A stretch of DNA of 64,000 bases from Pomacea canaliculata (taxonomy: Eukaryota; Mollusca; Gastropoda; Architaenioglossa; Ampullariidae): contig NC_037597.1 of NCBI RefSeq assembly GCF_003073045.1, positions 12,373,217 to 12,437,216 of the forward strand, given 5' to 3'. Of this stretch, positions 11,901-25,103 are shown one piece after another. The notes beneath the pieces were generated by a model, which was not told the DNA's origin, did not search any database, and saw only the letters and a program-made list of their open reading frames with translations. How positions within the stretch are numbered: the first letter of the stretch is position 1; each line of letters begins with the position of its first letter. The translations under genes and the position numbers were made by a program.

Positions 11901-12671
11901 TCTTTAAGAAGGGATTTATTAAACTTCCAGAATGTCTTGCATTTTCCATGATTTTTTCCTAGCTGAAGTGATATCATTATAGGGGAATGGTCAGATCTAT
12001 AAGATGGTTCTATTTTGCTGAAGTAACTTCCCCGGCTAATGTTTCTGATATCAGAAAGAAGTCTAACCTAGCCTGTTGTAGTGGGTGTCTCTTGCGCCAA
12101 GTGAAACCTTTAGTCTCAGAATGCATCTCTCTCCAAATATCAACTAGATTAAACTCTTCAATAATGTTTTTTACTATTTCCTCGAATTGGGATTATTTAT
12201 TCTTTTATAGTTGCAATAATCAAGAGTTGGGTTTAACACCAGGTTCCAATCACCAGTCATGATGACATAGACTTTTTCTCGATTATGCAGCTTTTCTTTA
12301 AGTTCACTGTAATAAAGCTGGACTATCAGTATTTGGGCCATGAAGGTTAACTAGCAGATAATCAGAGTCATCAATGCACACTTTTAAAATCATAAAGTTT
12401 CCAGCTGGATCATTGTATAGATCTTTGTATTTGTATTCGAAGTTATTATTGATTAATATTGCAGACCCTTAGCGTTTGAACTGTGAGAATTAAAGTAAAC
12501 ATCATATCCCATTTTGCTTTGACAATATGTTCTATTTTTTTAGTAAAATGAGTTTCTTGAATACAGTATACGTTGTATTTTTTTTTCTTTAAGGAAATGG
12601 AGAATATCATCTCTTTTATTCGGGTCTCCCAAGCCTCGACAATTCATAGAACATATAGTTAACTTATCCAT
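8960..12671 (-). pseudogene. LINE ORF2 remnant: endonuclease, reverse transcriptase, C-terminal Cys domain
   Basis: ATG at 12669-12671 opens an endonuclease reading CSMNCRGLGDPNKRDDIL, then YCIQETHF and, further on, LVNLHGPN and RLDFFLIS, all L1-group endonuclease motifs. The longest open stretch (11847 down to 10549) holds the reverse transcriptase with NWRPISLLNVSYKIA, DQRGFMQGRSTADNIRLVYD, LLLVDFEKAFDS and GCRQGDPLSPYIF. A stop and one-base shift near 10545 separate it from the FADD catalytic box, which reads in another frame (10549-10250). Further shifts lie near 10250. A CTFCNQSRESIEHLFFDC-type motif near 9200 and a basic tail end the ORF. At least three frame breaks mean no full protein can be made. 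Confidence 0.88.
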
Positions 12672-13360
12672 TATTTTTAATTAGGAAAAAAAAAAAAAAA
12701 AACCAAACAAACAAACTAGACTGCCCAAAGAGTCATAATTAGACTGTTTCCTCTTCCGAAAGTAAAAAGTAACAAAGTACAGAACAACAACATGTAACAA
12801 CAAACAAAAAAGCTGGCATGGTGGCGCAGCAAGGCCACAGCATTTTGCCATGAGCGGTATTCACAGATGTATTGATGTCGATGATGTATACTGTTACAGA
12901 AAGGGATGACATAAAGGTCCCACTGTGCATCTATGTTTACGTTGGTGAGCTTTTTGCTGTGCATAAGCGCTACCTTTATTTACGGCTGCGTACTTTTTCT
13001 TGATGCGAGTACATGGGAGGGGGGAAAGAAAGCACACTCAATTCTAAGTAGTAAGAATTCGTGCAGTTTAGAATTTAAATGCGCTAATAACTGTCTCTTA
13101 CTTTTTTATTTAATAGAGAGAATCTCAAAGGGTGGGCTATTTAAAAAAAATAATAATAATAAAAAAAAAAAAAAAAAAAACAAACAAACAAAAGGTAACC
13201 CATCCTTGGCTCTGCGTATTCCTACTAGCTTCTTCACTCCCCTTATTAAGGTCTCAAAGAGTACAGAACATATATATATAAGAAAGTTACTTACCAGTAC
13301 ACACTGGTTTTTGAGGGGAAATCACATATATCCATGAATTTTCAGTTTCTACATACCGAA
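12672..13360 (-). other. LINE 5' leader, no ORF1 recognised
   Basis: Upstream of ORF2 I see two A-rich runs on the plus strand (about 12686-12703 and 13158-13181) and only short frames with no gag-like or RRM/coiled-coil look. Confidence 0.5.
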
Positions 13361-13376
13361 TGTCTAATGAAACTTT
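13361..13376. repeat. Target-site duplication of the LINE, 5' side
   Basis: TGTCTAATGAAACTTT, identical to 7150-7165. Confidence 0.88.
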
Positions 13377-16300
13377 ATCAGTCTTGCTGACTATAAAGTA
13401 TAATCTAAAAATGACTACAGGTACATGTTTTGCAAAGTGAGCAAAGATTAGAAGAATGACCATGGTTGAAGGGTAGTGTTAATGAAGTCCATTTGGTCAC
13501 CAGACACCAAGAATTCGGTTTCATTTTGCCAGCAAGACTAATCTCTGATAAAAGCAAAGTTTGCATCTGATATCTGATAGTATCCTAAAAAGAAAGCTTC
13601 ATTTCTTTGAGGTCTGCTTTGAAATTTGTGTTGTTATGATGTCCTGCAGTTATATGATTATAGCGGGAGCGCTTGTTTAGAGCAGCATGTACCGCTGACA
13701 GTGCTCGTTACCTTCCACCCCTTCCACCCCCATACTTGGTCGCGCAAGCGGTGCAGCGCTAGACGAACGACAACAGCGGGTGACGGAGCACCCAAACTTT
13801 CCAGTATAAATAGCAGGCAAAAAATTCAGTGCGAAATCATCGCGAAGTGGAAATACTTTTTCTCCACAATCAACAACAGTTCTTGCACCTGTTTACCGAA
13901 AGCCGGCTGGTCCGGCTACATATTTACAAGTGAAGCCAATTGACTTTATTTCTTCTATTTGTGCATGTATTTACATTTTATTAATACAGGCAATTATGTA
14001 TTATTAAAATTAAAAAGAATGACAAAAAGTATGTTGTTTGCTTGTAACCCCAGCTGAATGTTATCCTTATCTACGACTTCTAGACGCATTCCACCACGCT
14101 AGGTAAACGATCCCATCGGTAGGAGGGTGGGACAGTTGACAATTTTACTTGGCTTTAGACCTCACAGCAGCATTATTAGCTGAACCTGTAACAATTCATT
14201 CATTTATTAGATTGGTTCACTTCGCAAATACGAACTATAGTTTGTCGATTTGCATGTGTATGGAGAAAAGACAATGAAGCAGTGATCTTCTGGAGCATTT
14301 AATACCTGGAAAGTTTGAGCTCATTTAGTTTTCAACCAGCAATAGCCACGCCTCGGATAAATGTTCATTGAATGTGAACGGTCTTTGACTTCAAATGTTA
14401 AGAAATCAAAATGAAAACCGATAACGTCAAGTTCTGCGAGATGAGTGGTCGCAGCAGGCTGTGCATGACTGTAATGCAGTTTAAAAATACAGCATAAAAA
14501 AAGTGTTTGCATCGCTAGCTAATTTATTTTTATGAAATGGGAGGGATGCACGTCTACTTCAATGTCATACGTTATCTGAACAATAGCTTCTGTGTATTCC
14601 TAGAGTTAGAAGGCTGATCAGCATGGTGCGCTACCATTTTATGAGTAGAAATGCACGAGCATCGTATGGAAAACTGGAGCTGTGTATCACACAGACATGT
14701 ATAATATACACGCTCTCACAAACCCCTATGGTCAAAATTAATGCGCAAGACCACCATGCAGGACGTTGCAGCGAGCAGGACTGGGGAAAGTAGATCAAAT
14801 GTAAAGAAGGATTATATAGCGAGAGAGCGCTCATTGGTAAGCAATGTGATGGAATGCGTCAAATGATTGACATTTAAAGTAGCACACGTGACTTGTGAAA
14901 CAGAACTATTTCTTTGTTTCCAATCCCCAGCATTTTACACTTGTACGCAAATTCGGCGCTTTAGAGTGTATTAAAACGGTACCCCTTTTTTTTATTAAAA
15001 AAAATAAAAGAAAAGATAGTGAGAATAAATGGACAGCAAGCAAAAGTTAAAAGATGGATAAAAAGAAGACTGAGCAAATTCCAAATGTAAGTTTCGAATA
15101 AATTGTTCTACATGGAAGTCAACCCCTAAAGGGGTTAAAGTGCAATTACTTCTCATTTAGTTCCGCGTCAGCGATGACATGGTGACACTGTAACAAACAA
15201 CGTGAACTCCGCCGTGGCACCACAACAAAGTTACGAAGATGCTAGAAATAGGCAGACTGGTGTCATAAATAGCAAACTAAGAAGCTGACGGCTACACAGT
15301 AGCGGTGCAAACGCAACTAGCTTCCAGTATACATTGCATCGCACTTTGTTGCCTGCCTTTTCAAACAGTAGGTCCCTCTCCCCCGCCCCTTTCATCGAAG
15401 GTTCCTTTTTCAGCAGCCTGAGTTCATCCATTATTGCTGGTTGTCATCCGGTCTACTTTACCAGCAGCCAGATCTACAGAAAAAGTAAGGTTTGATCGTA
15501 TAATTACAAATACTATACAAAATGGCGACTCAGCGGAAACCATACACGGATCGTGGAAAAATATGTAACTTAATTTAACTTACAGACAGAGGGTTTGGAA
15601 CTTTCCTCATTTTTAAAGGTCTAATCAGGTTTGAATCTTGTAAGTATTATTTTACTTTCAATCTTACGCTAAATCTCAGCTGAATTTTTGTTATTTGGGG
15701 TTTTTCCCCTTTTTAATTTTTGTCATCAACAGTCTTCCTTCTTAACTGTGTTTTTGCTTTCGTCATTAATGTTTTCCCCATGTAATGCGCATTTGACTTA
15801 TTTTAAGAAATTGTGCAGCTGCTATGATATTATTGTCGTGTCACACAGAACCTGTTCGATATAGTGTGAAGATCTTAATCTATGCAGACCCAGGCCATTT
15901 CTCTTTCTCTTCCCAGTTTGTGGGAATAGTTTTTTTGTTACTTGTAGTCTTACTCAAACTTAAACGGCTGTTATGGAAGTTTACTGTGTCTCACTTTCTT
16001 AATATTCTTGTTTGGGAAAAATTAAAAGTCCCGTATTTTCAAATACACAAACACTGAAAGAAAACAGCAATAAACATTTTAAAGTCGGACCCCCTTGTTT
16101 GGAAGTACCATGTATTGATTTCAGATACTGTATTTATTTATGTTCATAAGCGGAGTTGTTATTTGTGCACTGTAAATACTTTTCTTTAAAAGTAAAACCC
16201 TATACAGATAATTCTCGTTCCCAGATATAACTTCTTGTCGAACATTAAACATAATTTATTTGATAGTGTTGATTGTTGCCAAGTATTACATACAAAAAGC

Positions 16301-17508
16301 CAAGTCAGTGCTTTTAGAACAATTTGAATGTCGGAGGATAACCTACGTATAACGTTATTTTCAAATAAGTAGGTTTGATTTACTAAGATATTAAGTCCCT
16401 ATATATGACAAAAAAACAAAAATGCTCTTCCAATCACGAGATATATTGACTAGGAATTCTCACCTGCGACCTAATAAAAGTAGGCCCGATGGCAGGGCAA
16501 CACCTCATTACCACATACCAGAATCATAAGCACATTCACGAAGGATGCAGCCTTCAGTAGTACTTAGAATTCGAGTCTTTTGTCTGTGTGTGTGCGCGTT
16601 TAAAAACGCATATTTGTAATGGTGTCAGCGCTGTGTTCTGTTATCTTACAGCAATCTTGAGCTTAATTTCATGTTTGACTTGGGCTGTAGCGTTTGACAA
16701 GTCGTGTACATTTTTCAATGTCACGTTCTAATAAATCTACATATATTCAGAAAAATATTATAATCCCTAATTTTTCTGTAGGATAGTGTCGCTTTTAAAA
16801 ATATCCAATACAGAACACAGTAAATGAAGACTAGTGAAAAAGAAATTTTGATTTTATGGAATTGGTGAGTAGTGTATATCGATAGTACACGTTATTACGC
16901 ATAGCATTCTACAGTCCGATGGTGTAAATCTAGATACAGCTTTTAGTCATGACCTCCGTAGGCCGTACCGCTGTGAGAAACTGGTAGTATTAAAAATTAT
17001 TCAAAGCATAAATGTATCCCTGCAAACATTCCAAGTACAAAACTCGATTTTATCAAGTGCTTGCTTGTGCGTAGATTTATTGGATGACAAGAACTGGTTT
17101 TCCTAGCCTTTATATAATGATTTCCTAAAATGTAAATGCCTATTTTGGCGCCATCGAAGGGCCTTAAACAGTTACTTGAGGGTTCACGTAACTCTTCATT
17201 AGGGTCTAAAACGAAAGAAAATATTTCATTAGATGAGTAAATGACCAGGTTAAATAGTGTGAAATCCCAAATACGCGAAGTAAATTTTGTCATTTTATCT
17301 ATTTCTTTCCTTCTTTATGATGTCAAGTATATTGTCACTTCGATTTACTGATGGTTATGTTAATAGGACTATCCTGTGTTTTTATTTATCTTTGTTCGTT
17401 ATGTAAAAAGACAAGTAAAACTATTTTAAAATAATACTGTAACTTTTGAGAAGTCATTCCATCACTCCCTCCCCCTCTCTCTTTCTCTGTATATAGTCTC
17501 TCTCCATA
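13377..17508. other. Intergenic: no gene recognised
   Basis: Two patches are richer in CpG than the surroundings, about 13640-13800 and 15140-15550. The second contains ATGGCGACTCAGCGG at 15522-15536, a good start context followed by a frame of only about 19 codons. No exon chain could be built from it. Short ORFs here (for example minus strand 15231-15431) match nothing I know. Confidence 0.4.
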
Positions 17509-17510
17509 TA

Positions 17511-18321
17511 CAGACGCCACCCTACTTAAAACATTCGGACAAACGAACAAACGCCGTATAGTTAAAATTATTTCTTGCAATACTTTCACGGGTCCGAATT
17601 TTGAGATGCGCGCTTTCTTCTGCCTTGCGACAAGCCATTCGTCAACAACTCCGAGGGCTTCAATCTGGAAGAGAATGCAAAAGAGATTGTCATCAACATC
17701 GTAGGTATCAATGAAAAACTTCAGCTGGACCTGGAGGAAGAAGACTTTGAAGCGCTGTTTGCGTCACACTATGAGCTAACGAACGAAGATTAGATGAACT
17801 GGAAGATATGCAGCGTACGAAGAAGAGGAATCTGTTTAACCCAAGAAGTTAGAGACCAAAATGATGGGTGAAGCATTTTCTTTTATAGAGAGGGGTCTCA
17901 GTATGTCTGAGCAACTGGATCCCAACATCGAGAGGTTCTCATAGGTTTCAACGCGCTTTTCTATGCTAGCGTCTTATTTGCGATGATAAGGAGGAACATT
18001 GTAAACTTCCCTGGAAAAATTCTTCAGACCAGTGCCGTCTACCTCAAAAGCCTTCATAGATGTTGAAAAAACCAACACTAATGAAAATCTGACTGATGAA
18101 GCATTTGATAGAGATGAATCCGCATGAAGTGGGCGACCTTCTCTCCCAGACGCCCCACACAAACACTTATCCTCTTCTATCAGCTCTATAGCACCTATCT
18201 GAAAGCTAATCAAAGTTTTATTATAATATTTGTATTAAAATGGAAAAGAACGATTTACGAACAATTCACATTACGAATTTTTTTTTTGAACATAATTTGT
18301 TCGTAAGTAGGGTGGCGTATG
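17511..18321 (+). mobile_element. Tigger-like DNA transposon, second family, degenerate
   Basis: The left end CAGACGCCACCCTACTTA and the right end, read inward as CATACGCCACCCTACTTA, are inverted repeats. TA dinucleotides flank them at 17509-17510 and 18322-18323. Subterminal ACGAACAA-type motifs lie at both ends. Inside, a plus-strand remnant (about 17645-17960) reads GFNLEENAKEIV, then LEEEDFEALFASHYELTNED, and after a stop GLSMSEQLDPNIERFS. These are typical of the C-terminal part of CENP-B/Tigger transposases after the DDE domain. Several stops break it. The end sequence differs from the element at 768-1517, so this is a separate family. Confidence 0.8.
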
Positions 18322-18323
18322 TA

Positions 18324-21300
18324 TATATATTTTATAATACATGTGTGTGTGTGTTTATATATATAGAGAGAGGCATTATGGGGCTGGAATAACTGGACAA
18401 AGAAATGCATACAAAACTTTGGATCATAATCAACTCAACAAAACGCATCACTTCTAATAGTACGCCTTGTCTCTTACCAATCTTCTTGCCATCGTTATTC
18501 CCATAAACGAAGACAAGAAGCAGGCCAAGAAATACTTGTCAACCGAAGTGCTATACAATCTCTGTTCAGAAGGTAGACGCTTTTCTCTTTAGTCTGTGAG
18601 ATAGCTGCAAAACCACAAATAACAGAAATATAATAATGCGTATAAGCTTTTATAAATTAATCATTTTCTTTGTTTTATGCTCACCTGTGCAAACGCTGAC
18701 CATGGTAACGTTCTTATCCAGATATTTAGTGTGTCGATACTTGTGTCTTGTGAGATCTTGCAAACCAATCAAAATTCCAAGACTGCCTGCTTTATTAACC
18801 AATTTATCCGCTCCATTTACGTTGAGGAATCCAGAGCTGTAAGGCTGTGGTTTCGAAAAGATGGCACAGGTGGGTGTTGGTGCCTGTTTCTGGAACATTT
18901 CTCAACTTTCCACAGAATTTTTGCCATTATATTAAATTCTGGCGGATGTCGACAGTAGTCTGTAGTAGATTTTGTTTGACATTGGTGTATTAACCCAAGA
19001 CGCGTCTTTGCAATATAATTAAATTCCTCCACCACGTGTCTGCTGGCTTCTTTCCAGTGGACGAGTGAGAACAAAAAGTGCACCACTGGGTATACACTTC
19101 ACTTGTTTGGTTTTATTACCAAAACAAATTAGTTGTTTAGGAAGATGTTCACCTCTTTTTGTTTTGTTTTGTTTTTTGTTGGTGAGGGGAGCTACATGCT
19201 AACAGTGAACGACGTTTACATTCTTGTCCCCTATCGCTTTTGATGGGGCGGCTGTCTCCCTTGTTTCTACGCCACATAAACTGCTCACTTCGAGCTACTT
19301 ACGAAAGCGATGTTTTCCCGTCAACTAGAAAAATAAGAATTTTATTTTAACTTCTAAAAGAAAAATGTAAAGTTCGTTTGTTTCCCATGAGTCGATCTAT
19401 CGTCTGGACCATCAATGATTCGCCAAATCATACATTTATAGAAGACAATAAATCTTTCAAGGTGCTATCTGGTTTTATGGTATGAAACTATTGCAACTTT
19501 TATTCGGGTTTTCATATCATTTTTTCCTGGACTCGCAACCTGGCATGCATAACAATCATATTTTTTTATGTAACGTTTATCTCGATGCATGGAAATCTCA
19601 AAACCGGTCTTTAAAAAAATGCACATGAGCACTCTCAAAGCAACAATTGTTCAGTGTTGACTTTGTTTTACGAGGTGTCGTGCTTTCGAACTTCGACAGG
19701 TTCAAGGTATACATATTGCATCTTTAAAATAAAATGGAGCAGGACGCTGTAGAGCGGCTCAAAAATCTGTTTATAATCGTAATGTTCTATCGCATGTAGA
19801 ATCCACGAAAATAAAAAACCTGAAACATTTCTAACCCCCAACATTTTCATGTTCTAATTATTCACAACGTATTAAAACAAATCAATACACAAGCACTAAT
19901 ATCTCCCGAAATATGTATGCAAGTATATAAAGAAGTTATGTTAACCAGACAAGTGAGCGCGGACTATTTCTCTAATATAACTGCTGTTAGATAGCTCAAA
20001 TCGTTTCTTTATATTAAATTATATGAAATTTTATTTTATTAATATGAGCTGAAAACCAAACTTTGGAAAAAAAAGTGTCAGTTTCATAAATTTTTCTAAA
20101 CTATTTCTTTAGCTGCATCGCCGCTTTAGAGTCGTCATTTTAGCTGTTTATGCTTGAGGGAGTCTTGCGTCACACAAATGCCTCAAAAGACTAAGAAAAA
20201 TGAAAGTAATTTCTGAAAATATTTCTCGCATTCTCATACGCGCACGCATTCGCAAATTGGATGTTGCTTCCTAAAGCTTTACTACATTGATGAGAGTACA
20301 TGGAACACAATTTTAAGGCAGGAAAAAACCTACAGAGAAATGTTAGCAAAATAACGCAATTTTTTCAAGAATTATTCGTTTTACAATGACACTCTTAAAC
20401 GTTTAAAGTTCTCGAGAAGCATGTCCATGGAGACCGTGAGCACAAAAGGATAATCAAAGAAACAAATCACAAATCAAGTGTTTAAGGTAGCGGAATATCT
20501 TTAAATGTACCCATCCATTTGCCATGAGACTGAGGTGGTTATTGTCAAGTTGCCATCTCGGCGTTAAACTCCCATAAAATCATTCTATTTCAATGACCTT
20601 TATTTTTATTATTTTAGAAGCGGCAATGCGGTGATACACCTTTTGTCTGATCCCCATCAAATCTGGCAGGAATATTTGTTTCAGTTACGGCTAGATTGTG
20701 TGGTTATGGTAGCTGTACGTTGCTCTGGGGAATGCTAATTTTTGCCTTTTATTTTCTGCAATTTAATGAAAATAGGGGGGAAAGTGGGCGAGAGACAAAG
20801 CCGCACAAAAAGATGGGGAGCACTGCAATCTTCCCCCCACCCCCACACCCGCGCCTTCCCTCACTTGAAACGTCGTGCCATCGTAACCGAACCTGAGCTG
20901 TTAACCCCAACACGAACACAAGAATTTCACTATTTATTAGTATTACACTGACGCCCGTATCAATACGCTAGACTCGAATGAAGTGATCGAAAGTTGACAA
21001 TAAAAAACAAAGCTGGAAGAGTAAACAGAGGAAAGCAACCATCGCGAAGCCAGCTGACCTGGCTTAATTGTTTCTACGTAAATCAGTAAGTCCAGAAGTG
21101 AGTTTTCCCCTTATCGTGGAATTAAAAAGAAAATATTAAACAGCTCATTTTTAGCAACACTCATCTATGATTAAGTGTAACATGACAACAGGCCAGTCGA
21201 TAACGCTAAGAGGCCTTCAACGCGGTTATATGCACTGTCTATAGTAAACATTTATAGACATTATATACACCAAACACCGATGCGCGCACACAATCGAGGC

Positions 21301-22440
21301 GAAAAATCTTCGCTTCCCTCACTACTGAAATATGTATCTTGTTTTACATGTAGTCGGAAACCTTTAGGCGTTGAGCTGCCAACCGTGACTGATATTTAAC
21401 AAAAGTAGTGTCACTGATCCTAATTGTAACAACCTGTGTTCAAGTTATGTGCATGTATGCTTCTCCAAAGGCATACCACAGATATAAATCATATACTGTA
21501 ACAGCATTCATGGAGCTATACTTCAATGCCCATACACACAGTGCCACGATTTCACACACTTCAAATGCACGTACGTTAAGAACAAATCGATCTTTTGTTA
21601 AGAATTTTGATCTTAAACATTTTCTATTTATTGCTTGGGTTGAATGCATATATGTTTAATTTTAAGTATAGATCGACGTTTAAGAGATCGAGTGGGAGGA
21701 TTGAATAAAACGTATTATTGTTTTCTTTTTAAAATGTCACAGATTTGTTTTGCATATATTAAGATGACCAGATGTGATGTGAGAGTTTATAAAATATTAA
21801 TCATGGAATAAAATACACACATTGGCAGAAAGTAAATAATGTCCCACAGCCTATATATAAAGGAAGTATAGTCTGTATGGCTATAATTATAGGACACAAT
21901 GGAGTACGTATAGGGGCCTATATATTCTGTAACATATTATTTCTTTGTATCATGTTTACATTTGCGTAGACTAGTTTTGTTCTGTTCCGCAGTCCAGTGA
22001 AATTCACGATCTCAACAATTCTTAATCGAAGGGAAACATATCTGCATGGGTATTTTATCTGTTCGGAGTTTGATTTCTTCTGACAGAATTGAGCATTTTA
22101 AAAGTTTCATATTTTATAACATAACAACTACTGTGTCGTCTTAAAGAAAAATTTGAAATGGATATCCATTTCAACCAAATTAACTATTACACAGGGTGGT
22201 GGGAGAGAGAGAGACCCACTCGATCGAACTGATCCTTGTTGCAATACAAATAAAAAAAGGAAGCTGAAATAACCCTAGTTACCAATGGCATGGGGATTTC
22301 CTGCAAGCAATACAAACCTACGCTGGCGCTGGAAAATCCAGATTAATTGACAGAAACGTCCAATTAAAACTTAAGTGGTCTCGCTTTTGTTTCTTCAAAA
22401 ATCAGACATTCGGTTGGCCCACCATCAGTTGTTCATGGTT
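18324..22440. other. Intergenic: mostly unrecognised
   Basis: No exon or RNA gene could be supported. A (TA)n/(TG)n microsatellite follows the Tigger element at about 18320-18365. Scattered ORFs of 60-90 codons lack coding character. Confidence 0.4.
20500..20600 (+). repeat. Possible SINE 3' tail
   Basis: The stretch ending CGGCGTTAAACTCCCATAAA then ATCATTC resembles the common 3' end of tRNA-derived SINEs in molluscs. No tRNA-like head is clear upstream. This is a recognition by resemblance only. Confidence 0.35.
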
Positions 22441-22628
22441 ATTCGCTGAGGCACGCGTGCTGTTAAGTACTGCCGCTAGGTGCCCGCCATCATGTGACGT
22501 CACTATTAGCATAAAGGATTCGGATAACATGTGGAACCGAAATAACCAGAGGAAGGCAGTAAGATCTGTTTGTTTCGCAGCAGAAGTATGGATACAGTGT
22601 GCTTACGTTCCCTAATGTACCGGAACTG
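22441..22628 (+). promoter_or_regulatory. Candidate SAMD4 promoter and non-coding first exon
   Basis: A CpG-containing patch includes the full palindromic CRE TGACGTCA at 22495-22502. A consensus donor, AACT then GTAAGTA at 22629, could end a non-coding exon 1 that splices to the acceptor TTATATTTCAG at about 24788-24798, in front of the SAMD4 start. This is inferred from motifs and position. Confidence 0.4.
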
Positions 22629-24911
22629 TAAGTATAACTGTTGACTTTTTGATTTTTTTTTTTCAACTGAAGTTTTTCTTGAGGAAGTTGTACGGTTTCG
22701 ATAGTCACCGAGACGTAGAGAAGTCGGACTTGGTGGCGACACAGCTCTGGTCGACTTCTTTTGCGAACGTAACAAACGTTGATGTTATCATTACAGTATA
22801 AGTAATAAGCTGATGTTTCAGGTTGTACTTAATTCTTTTTACGGCATGTCAAAGAAGAAACGGAACGCCAAACTAATAGTTAATCTGTTGATAAGAAATG
22901 TAAACAACAGCGCGATTGTCTGCCCGTGTCTGACCCACTGCTTAGCTTTCGGAGCCTGAAGCTAAATTTAGATCGAGGCACGCAGACCGTCTACGACACT
23001 ATTTGCAGTTCATTGCTGGCACCAATATTGATGTACAGCTATGTATGTGCTTCTCAATGCATTGATTTCATACACTTTTAGGGACTGCATTTTGAGTATG
23101 ACACTAGAACGATTAGCTGTGAGCCGCAGACAGTGAAACGATTACTGGGACCTAAGGGATGAGCCAGCGGCCATGTACGCTGTTGATATGCGAAAGTCAC
23201 GTTCGGCTGCTTCACACAGTAATAGACAGTGCAGTTTTATCAAAATTCGTCTTTGTGGAGATGTAAAGTCACGATGTTCGATAAAATTATACACGTACAC
23301 AAAGTGGTTCATAGTAAAATGTCAGGCAACAGAAAATTGAATAAGTATGTTATTTAACTGGATATGATAACCAGACCACCGACGCCTTAATGAAATTAGT
23401 GGTGTATGCATTTACAACAAACAAAAAAGGTTTATCTTCCTCATTTCAAGTAAATACAGGCTTCAGACATTCATAAGAATGATATTCCTTTGCATACTTT
23501 CATAACATTACAAATAGTGTCATGAAGGTGACCAGTTTTTAGTTATTCAAACTTATGAGAACTTCGTTCATTTATAATACACACATAGACTTTCATCAGG
23601 AAAAAAATCATGCAAGTCGACGAATTTATTTGTCAGAATGCGATATAGTTTTTAGTTGGGATAGTTCACATTAATGTATTGGTTGGTGTGAGGAAAAAGA
23701 GCATTTGATGACATCTAGAGATCATTGTAATTGGATGGAAACATGAGAATTGAGAGCCATCACTGGATCATATCCAACACCAGAGTTTTATCCATCTTGA
23801 CTTTATTATTTATCAAACTTACTTCTTTATTGGGTTTGCTCAGAGGATGTTCTCCATCAAGCCTTTTTTTTTTTCAATGTCATTTTAAGTGCCGATAATT
23901 ATTGAAAAATGGAAGACATTGTAGAGACATTGCATTAGTCTGGATGATCAGTTGTCATTTGTTGATTTTCTAATCTTATAAAATGCTAAGGCTTCATTAT
24001 AATGCTTAAGAATATTCAGTATACAGCAAGTATTTTGGATATGCTGTCTGAAACAACCCTTTACAAAGCAGTTTTTTCCCAAAACAAATGTTGTATGCTT
24101 ATGACTTATGTTCACACATTTAGTTCTGTTTGCTCTGCACAGAGACATTATAAAGTCTGTGCATGTGGTCAGTTAGATTAGAGATTGTATAATTATTATT
24201 ACACTCACATCTGCTGTAGAACCATTTAAAATTGTTTCCTGGGATCATTAAGTTTAAATTATTAGTCTTACTGATGGTGAGGGGAAGATCACATTTGCTT
24301 TGCACTACAAAAGAGAGAAAAATACCAAATGCTCATGCATTCATGCTGCAGGCTGTTGTCTTAAAGTATAAAGAGCCTTTGTCCATTATCAAGATAATGT
24401 AGTTGTAGTGACACTAATTTTTTCATCCCACCTCTACTGACAGATTTAGCTGTTTTAGCTACCTTTACTGTCAAGATTTAACACTCAAATGTAGGCATAG
24501 TCTTAATGATGTTTTAATATTTTTTTAAGACTATGATGCTGATTCTTGTAGGAACAAATATAAATGAGCCACAGTTCATGATACAATATTTTCAAATATA
24601 TTTGACCAGACCTTGTGTGTAAAAAGTAGTTGAGTTTTTTCTAGATCTTAATCTCATAAAACCAAAATGGATCGTAGATATTTAAAAAATCCTGTTAATA
24701 TAGTGTTTTTCTTTACAATAGATCATTGCAGTCTTGATTTCTGGCACGGATGTGTTGATATGTATATATCAAAATAATAAATCTGTTTTATATTTCAGAT
24801 TAAAAACGACCACTTGAAGGACACTGTCTTCCTCTGGGGTTTTGGGCTGTGGAGTTGAGTCGTATTTGTTCCTATCTTAGCAAAAGTCCAACAGAACACC
24901 AGGTTTTTCAG

Positions 24912-25073
24912 ATGCAATCAGATCACTTAGGTATATATACTCACAATGTGACCATCCAGCTGGTTCCGTGGATAGAAAAGTTGATTTCTGTTATGGTGCT
25001 AGGACAGATCATTGAACATTTGATGGAACATGTAGTGAATATAATGAAAGGAGGCACATTTAGGAAGGAATAG
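24912..25073 (+). other. Upstream ORF in the SAMD4 5'UTR
   Basis: An ATG-initiated 53-codon frame ends 30 nt before the SAMD4 start codon. It lies in the same presumed exon (24799-25311), so it should be in the mRNA if that exon is used as modelled. No similarity is recognised. Confidence 0.5.
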
Positions 25074-25103
25074 AATTGACAGTAGAAGGCACAAACGTTT
25101 GAC

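Larger units (their letters stand above)
7166..13360 (-). mobile_element. Tx1/L1-like LINE retrotransposon, near full length, inactivated
   Basis: The element reads on the minus strand. A 28-T run at 7163-7190 is its poly(A) tail. The 16-bp duplication TGTCTAATGAAACTTT at 7150-7165 and 13361-13376 marks both ends. Going 5' to 3' on the minus strand it holds about 690 bp of leader, an APE-type endonuclease, an L1-clade reverse transcriptase, a C-terminal Cys-rich domain, and an unusually long (about 1.8 kb) A/T-run-rich 3' region with internal duplications. No ORF1 (nucleic-acid-binding protein) was found, so it may be 5'-truncated or a one-ORF type. Several frameshifts make it inactive. Confidence 0.9.

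Noticed and set aside
12716..12964. Candidate ORF1 of the LINE
   Set aside because: Only 82 codons, Cys/Leu/Phe-rich, no RRM, coiled coil or zinc knuckle.
15231..15431. 66-codon minus-strand ORF starting MDELRLLKKEPS
   Set aside because: Plausible start, but no similarity, no downstream exon and a hydrophobic tail typical of random AT-rich sequence.
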